Shown: positions 59,711 to 64,000 of the stretch, piece after piece
Position numbering within the stretch: position 1 is the stretch's first letter
Layout of the letters: the number at the start of each line of letters is the position of its first letter
Assembly (NCBI GenBank): GCA_951394405.1
Contig: OX596342.1
Location: forward strand, 620,001-684,000
DNA: 64,000 nucleotides
Direction: 5' to 3'
From: Coprinellus micaceus
Taxonomy: Eukaryota; Basidiomycota; Agaricomycetes; Agaricales; Psathyrellaceae
Notes under the pieces: generated by a model
Told to the model about the DNA's origin: nothing
Seen by the model: the letters and a program-made list of their open reading frames with translations, nothing else
Database searches by the model: none
Program-made: the position numbers and the translations under genes

Positions 59711-62700
59711 CTACCTAGACCGCCGCCCAACATTTCTCGACATCTGCTCTAACCTTTCCTCCAACTCTCCAATGTCCAACATCATCCGTCTGTGCCGCTT
59801 CGTCAAGTCCTCTAATAGCTTTTCGCTCGCCATCGAAGTATATGTTGTCAAGCTTCTCGACGAGTCTTCTTCTCCCTCCGTATTTCGCGGCTCTTGGTCA
59901 TAGGTTTCGTCTTCCTGCTCCTCTGACCGCTCCCGGGCCTGATCGTCGCCCTCGTCGCCCTCCCCGTCCATCTCTGTAATTTCTCCACGTCCGTCGCTCT
60001 CACTTTCACTCTCCGAGGTATATGTATCGCGATCGCTATCGTCTGCAATCGACACGGACACAAAGCTCGCTGACGTCTTCTTCAACCCCGACGGCACTCC
60101 TTTCTTTTCTCGACCCCCAGTTCTTGGCCCACTGGACTCGAAGCCCAGCTCAACGCCTATCATGCTCGCGGTCCTTGGATCCGAGCTCCCGCTTGCGCCG
60201 ATAATGCTCGGAAATCCCGAGCCCGAATTACTCCTCCTCCTTCCGTGCAAAGAAGACGTTGCAAGAACACCACTTATGCTGAACCCGCTCGCACTCCACG
60301 GTGCTAGCAACCCCCCTGCACTTGACGCAGAGCCCGACCTCATCCTCCCGCTCGAGATGCCCCCGGTCAACGTCGGCGTCCCACTTCTCCTGGACATAGC
60401 CGAGCCAGGACGGGGTGTTGGGCTCGGGCTTGGCGGACCTTCAGACTCCGTCCCTTCTTCCGCATCGCTGGCGGAGTAGTACCCCGCCTGTCCATCGTGA
60501 TAATGCCCAACCCTTGTAACGGGACGTGCGTACGGCTCTAAATCCAGAGGGGGCAGTCTTGATTTCGGTACAATAGACGGATCAGTGTAGAAACTGCTGT
60601 TGTAGTCGGAGACGGGTATACGGGTCGGGGTAGGAAAGAACCTGAGTTCCTTCCGCACAGTGCCCCCGTTCGTTGTCGTCCCAGCCGAGTTCAGTTTGGT
60701 ATTCGTTTTCGTTTCCACCGCGGCCGCAGAGAGATCGTTACTCCGTAAGCTGAACGAGGTGAGTATCCTCGGTTTCCGTCCGCTCTCCAGAACTTTCTTC
60801 CTCGCGCTCATCCCGACAGCTTCCACGAGCTGCTTCATCGCCTCACGATCCGACACCGTCCTCCTCGGTGCGGTCCTTCTCAGCGTGCTTGTCCTCCGCA
60901 TTGTGTCCATCCCCGTGACTGTTCCAGGCGAATAAGAAAATGCGCGGACTGGGGTCATGTAGTGCAAGGGGTTTGGCCCAGGGGTCGACACCACCCTCGG
61001 GTAGCCGGGGGTGAGGAACCCGTTGCTCGAGGTTATGGGCAGGGTGTTCCACGCGGCTGGGCCAAGCATGGTGGGAGTCCGGAGAGGTCTGGGAGTGGTC
61101 GTCGCTAAGGCGGCAAAAGGCGACATTTCAGCAGAACTCGGCGACTCGTTGGGAAACGCATCGAGCTTCGGGCCCCATGAGAACCCAATGAAGGCTGAGC
61201 TTGGGCCATCGCGGGAGGAAGAGGATCGGTGCGGGGTGGAGGTGGACCGTAAAAACGACAGAGCAGGGGAGTCATATCCTCGACCAGAATTGAGTGCGGG
61301 CGAGGCGGCAGATCCACGAGACGACTTCAATGCAGGGGTGGCGGTTCCGCGAGAGGACTGAAACAACGCAGAGAATGCGAACCCTTGGGAGTAAGCCTCT
61401 TCCGACTGCGACTGGGCATGTGGTTGGGGAGTCTCTGCAGGGCCGGCTTTGGGCTCATTGTATGTAAAGTGAGGCAGGTGTAATACTTCGGGCGCGAGCT
61501 CTGGTAGGAAAATATCAGAATATGACTGAATGGCAAGAGAACAAGCTCACCTGACGCTAGGTTTGGCCAATCAACTCCTTCGAAGAGATAATGGCCAGTT
61601 ATCTGTGTGATGTTTCTCCGCCCAAGGCGCTTCTCGGCGTCTGTGAGAAGGCTGAACCAACATTAGGGCAAGCCGAACCAAACAGCGATTTGCATACCCA
61701 TGTAAAAAGTCACGCAAATCAGCCGATACGTCCGCCTGAGGAGGCAACTTCAGGCTCTTTTCGTGGTTCATGATCCTCTGATACGTGTGCCGAATCTCGT
61801 TGGCGAAGAAGGGAGCGACTCCGTAGGCCATTTCATAGAGCATGGCACCAAGACTCCACCAATCGGTTTCCATCCCGTACCCCTCGGAGTCCTCCTCGAC
61901 CTCCTTGGCACGAGAAGCCTCGTCCTCGTCTTCCATCTCGAGGGCCACCAGCGCCTCCTCGTGGGCCTTGAGGATCTCCGGGGAAATGTAGTCACAAGTT
62001 CCACACGGCACGAGGCAGTACTGCTTGGCCAGGCGTCGCGATCCATCAGGACCAGGAGGAAGCAACGGGGCAGCAGAGCCGAAGTCGATCAATAAAATGT
62101 GGGCGTCTTTAGTGAGGACGAAGTTGTGGGGTTTGATGTCCCTGTGTGCAAAGCCTTGCGAGTGGCACCAGTGGATGGCGCTCACGGCTTGGGGCGCCCA
62201 CCATCGCAGGTCGGATTCGGAGATCTTACCATCGAGAGGGCTGGATTCAAGCACATCCCAGAGTGTCCCTCCTTCAGCGTAATCCATGACCAAATGCAGG
62301 TGGGTGGGCATTTGATATGCAGCAAGGAGGTGCGGCGCCCACGGAGAGTCGGTCAGGGTAGCACGAAGCAGGACATCCCGTTCTGTCTGCGGCGAACACT
62401 GCTCTCGTGTCCGGAGTGCAAACGATTTTTCAATAGACTTGCGGGCATAGACTTGATTGTCCAGTCGACAAGTGACGACGTCGATCTGGAAATGCTTAGC
62501 TCCGGACTTCAACCAAGTACCAATTAACTCACCACACCGAATTGGCCGTATTCAAGGGTCCCAGCAATTTGGAGGTCTTTATCCTGGAATCTTAACTCGT
62601 CTATTTCGGAGGTTTTGGCTGCACAAACCGCTGAGGTCCTACGGGAGGCCCGGGTAGAAGAAATCACTCACAGGTCCTCCCAATTACACTCTGCCCATGC

Positions 62701-62798
62701 ATGAGACGGTCGACGGCCGTTCCGTCTGCGTCCTCGTCGCCTAGACTGCTGACCAGGGCGCATAGTCGTGTCTTTCGTTGTCGCCATGAGGTCGACAT
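59711..62798 (-). CDS. AGC-type Ser/Thr protein kinase, DMPK/ROCK-like, with disordered tail and C-terminal coiled coil
   Basis: The start MSTSWRQRKTRLCALVSSLG at 62798 was chosen because it runs in frame through GRT|SKTSEIDELRFQDKDLQIAG. The Gly-rich loop is GTLEYGQFGVIDVV, followed by the Lys in QVYARKSIEK. Catalytic loop HRDIKPHNFVL, DFGSAAPL, CGTCDYISPEIL and MEТDWW-type helix F (GMETDWWSLGAMLYEMAYG) are all intact. About 36 acidic residues are inserted between SPEIL and the DWW motif. The catalytic domain ends LLTDAEKRLGRRNITQITGH. A Ser/Pro-rich tail of about 500 residues ends in a short coiled coil (LEDLTKRHRRMMLDIGELEE) and GRRSR, stop at 59711. The typical AGC hydrophobic motif was not found. 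Confidence 0.82.
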
Positions 62799-62988
62799 TC
62801 ATCGGGTCAAGTCCAGAATGAAGATAGAAGTAGAAAGCAAGGTAGAGGAACAGCTCCGGCAACCTAATTCCACTTAGCTAAGTATTCTCCGATCAATTAA
62901 TAATTCAATTACCCAGCATCACGTGCGCATTGCTAAGTCCTCATTCCGAAAACCGGGTCTCGCAACTTGACCCCAAACTTTTACCAAA

Positions 62989-64000
<1,012 letters not shown>

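Overview
The window is nuclear DNA from an intron-rich basidiomycete, most likely an agaricomycete. The evidence is short introns of about 50-70 nt with GTRNGY donors, genes split into many small exons, DUF6533-type membrane proteins, GH55 glucanases and basidiomycete-style low-complexity proteins. The genus cannot be fixed from the sequence alone. No operons, CRISPR arrays or rRNA genes are visible. One intron-containing tRNA-His gene and a decayed second copy are present.

Layout. 1-3129: 3' part of a leucine-rich-repeat (PPP1R37-like) protein. 3966-4904: nuclear-type BCP/Dot5 peroxiredoxin. 5208-6241: unknown protein, followed by coding-like remnants to about 7.1 kb. 8308-10468 (+) and 12713-14970 (-): convergent paralogous amino acid permeases. 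15-18.7 kb: gene-free, with diverged repeats. 18767-19603: basic chromatin-type protein with an HMGN-like motif. 20415-21701 (-): PEX19. 23158-24335: Ser-rich acidic unknown. 25182-27041: ABHD12-like serine hydrolase interrupted by a 579-bp transposon with terminal inverted repeats and an 8-bp target duplication. 27309-31762 (-): two tandem DUF6533 membrane proteins. 33165-34274: Prx5/PMP20-type peroxiredoxin. 34593-34673 (-): tRNA-His. 35021-35542 (-): small acidic unknown. 36-38.5 kb: decayed or orphan coding pieces, including a MAPKKK Bck1-type RA-like module with no kinase domain. 39056-41665: OST-alpha/TMEM184 transporter. 42139-42218: tRNA-His pseudogene. 43028-43377: foldback element. 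43555-44403 (-): four-TM protein. 46468-50423 (-): chromodomain, coiled-coil and C2H2 protein. 50775-51801: Kre9-like secreted protein. 52481-55731 and 56364-59458: tandem GH55 exo-beta-1,3-glucanases. 59711-62798 (-): DMPK-like kinase. 62989-end: mitochondrial dihydrolipoyl dehydrogenase (5' part).

Functional themes. There is no evident single pathway. Cell-wall functions cluster at 50.7-59.5 kb (Kre9-like protein plus two glucanases). Two peroxiredoxins, a peroxisome biogenesis factor and two amino acid permeases are ordinary housekeeping or metabolic genes. The most notable signals are a non-autonomous DNA transposon sitting between the catalytic Ser and the Asp/His of a hydrolase, with gene-like cargo; a foldback element with subterminal iterons; the HMGN-like motif in two separate genes; the orphan RA-like module; and two short GC-rich motifs that recur far above chance.
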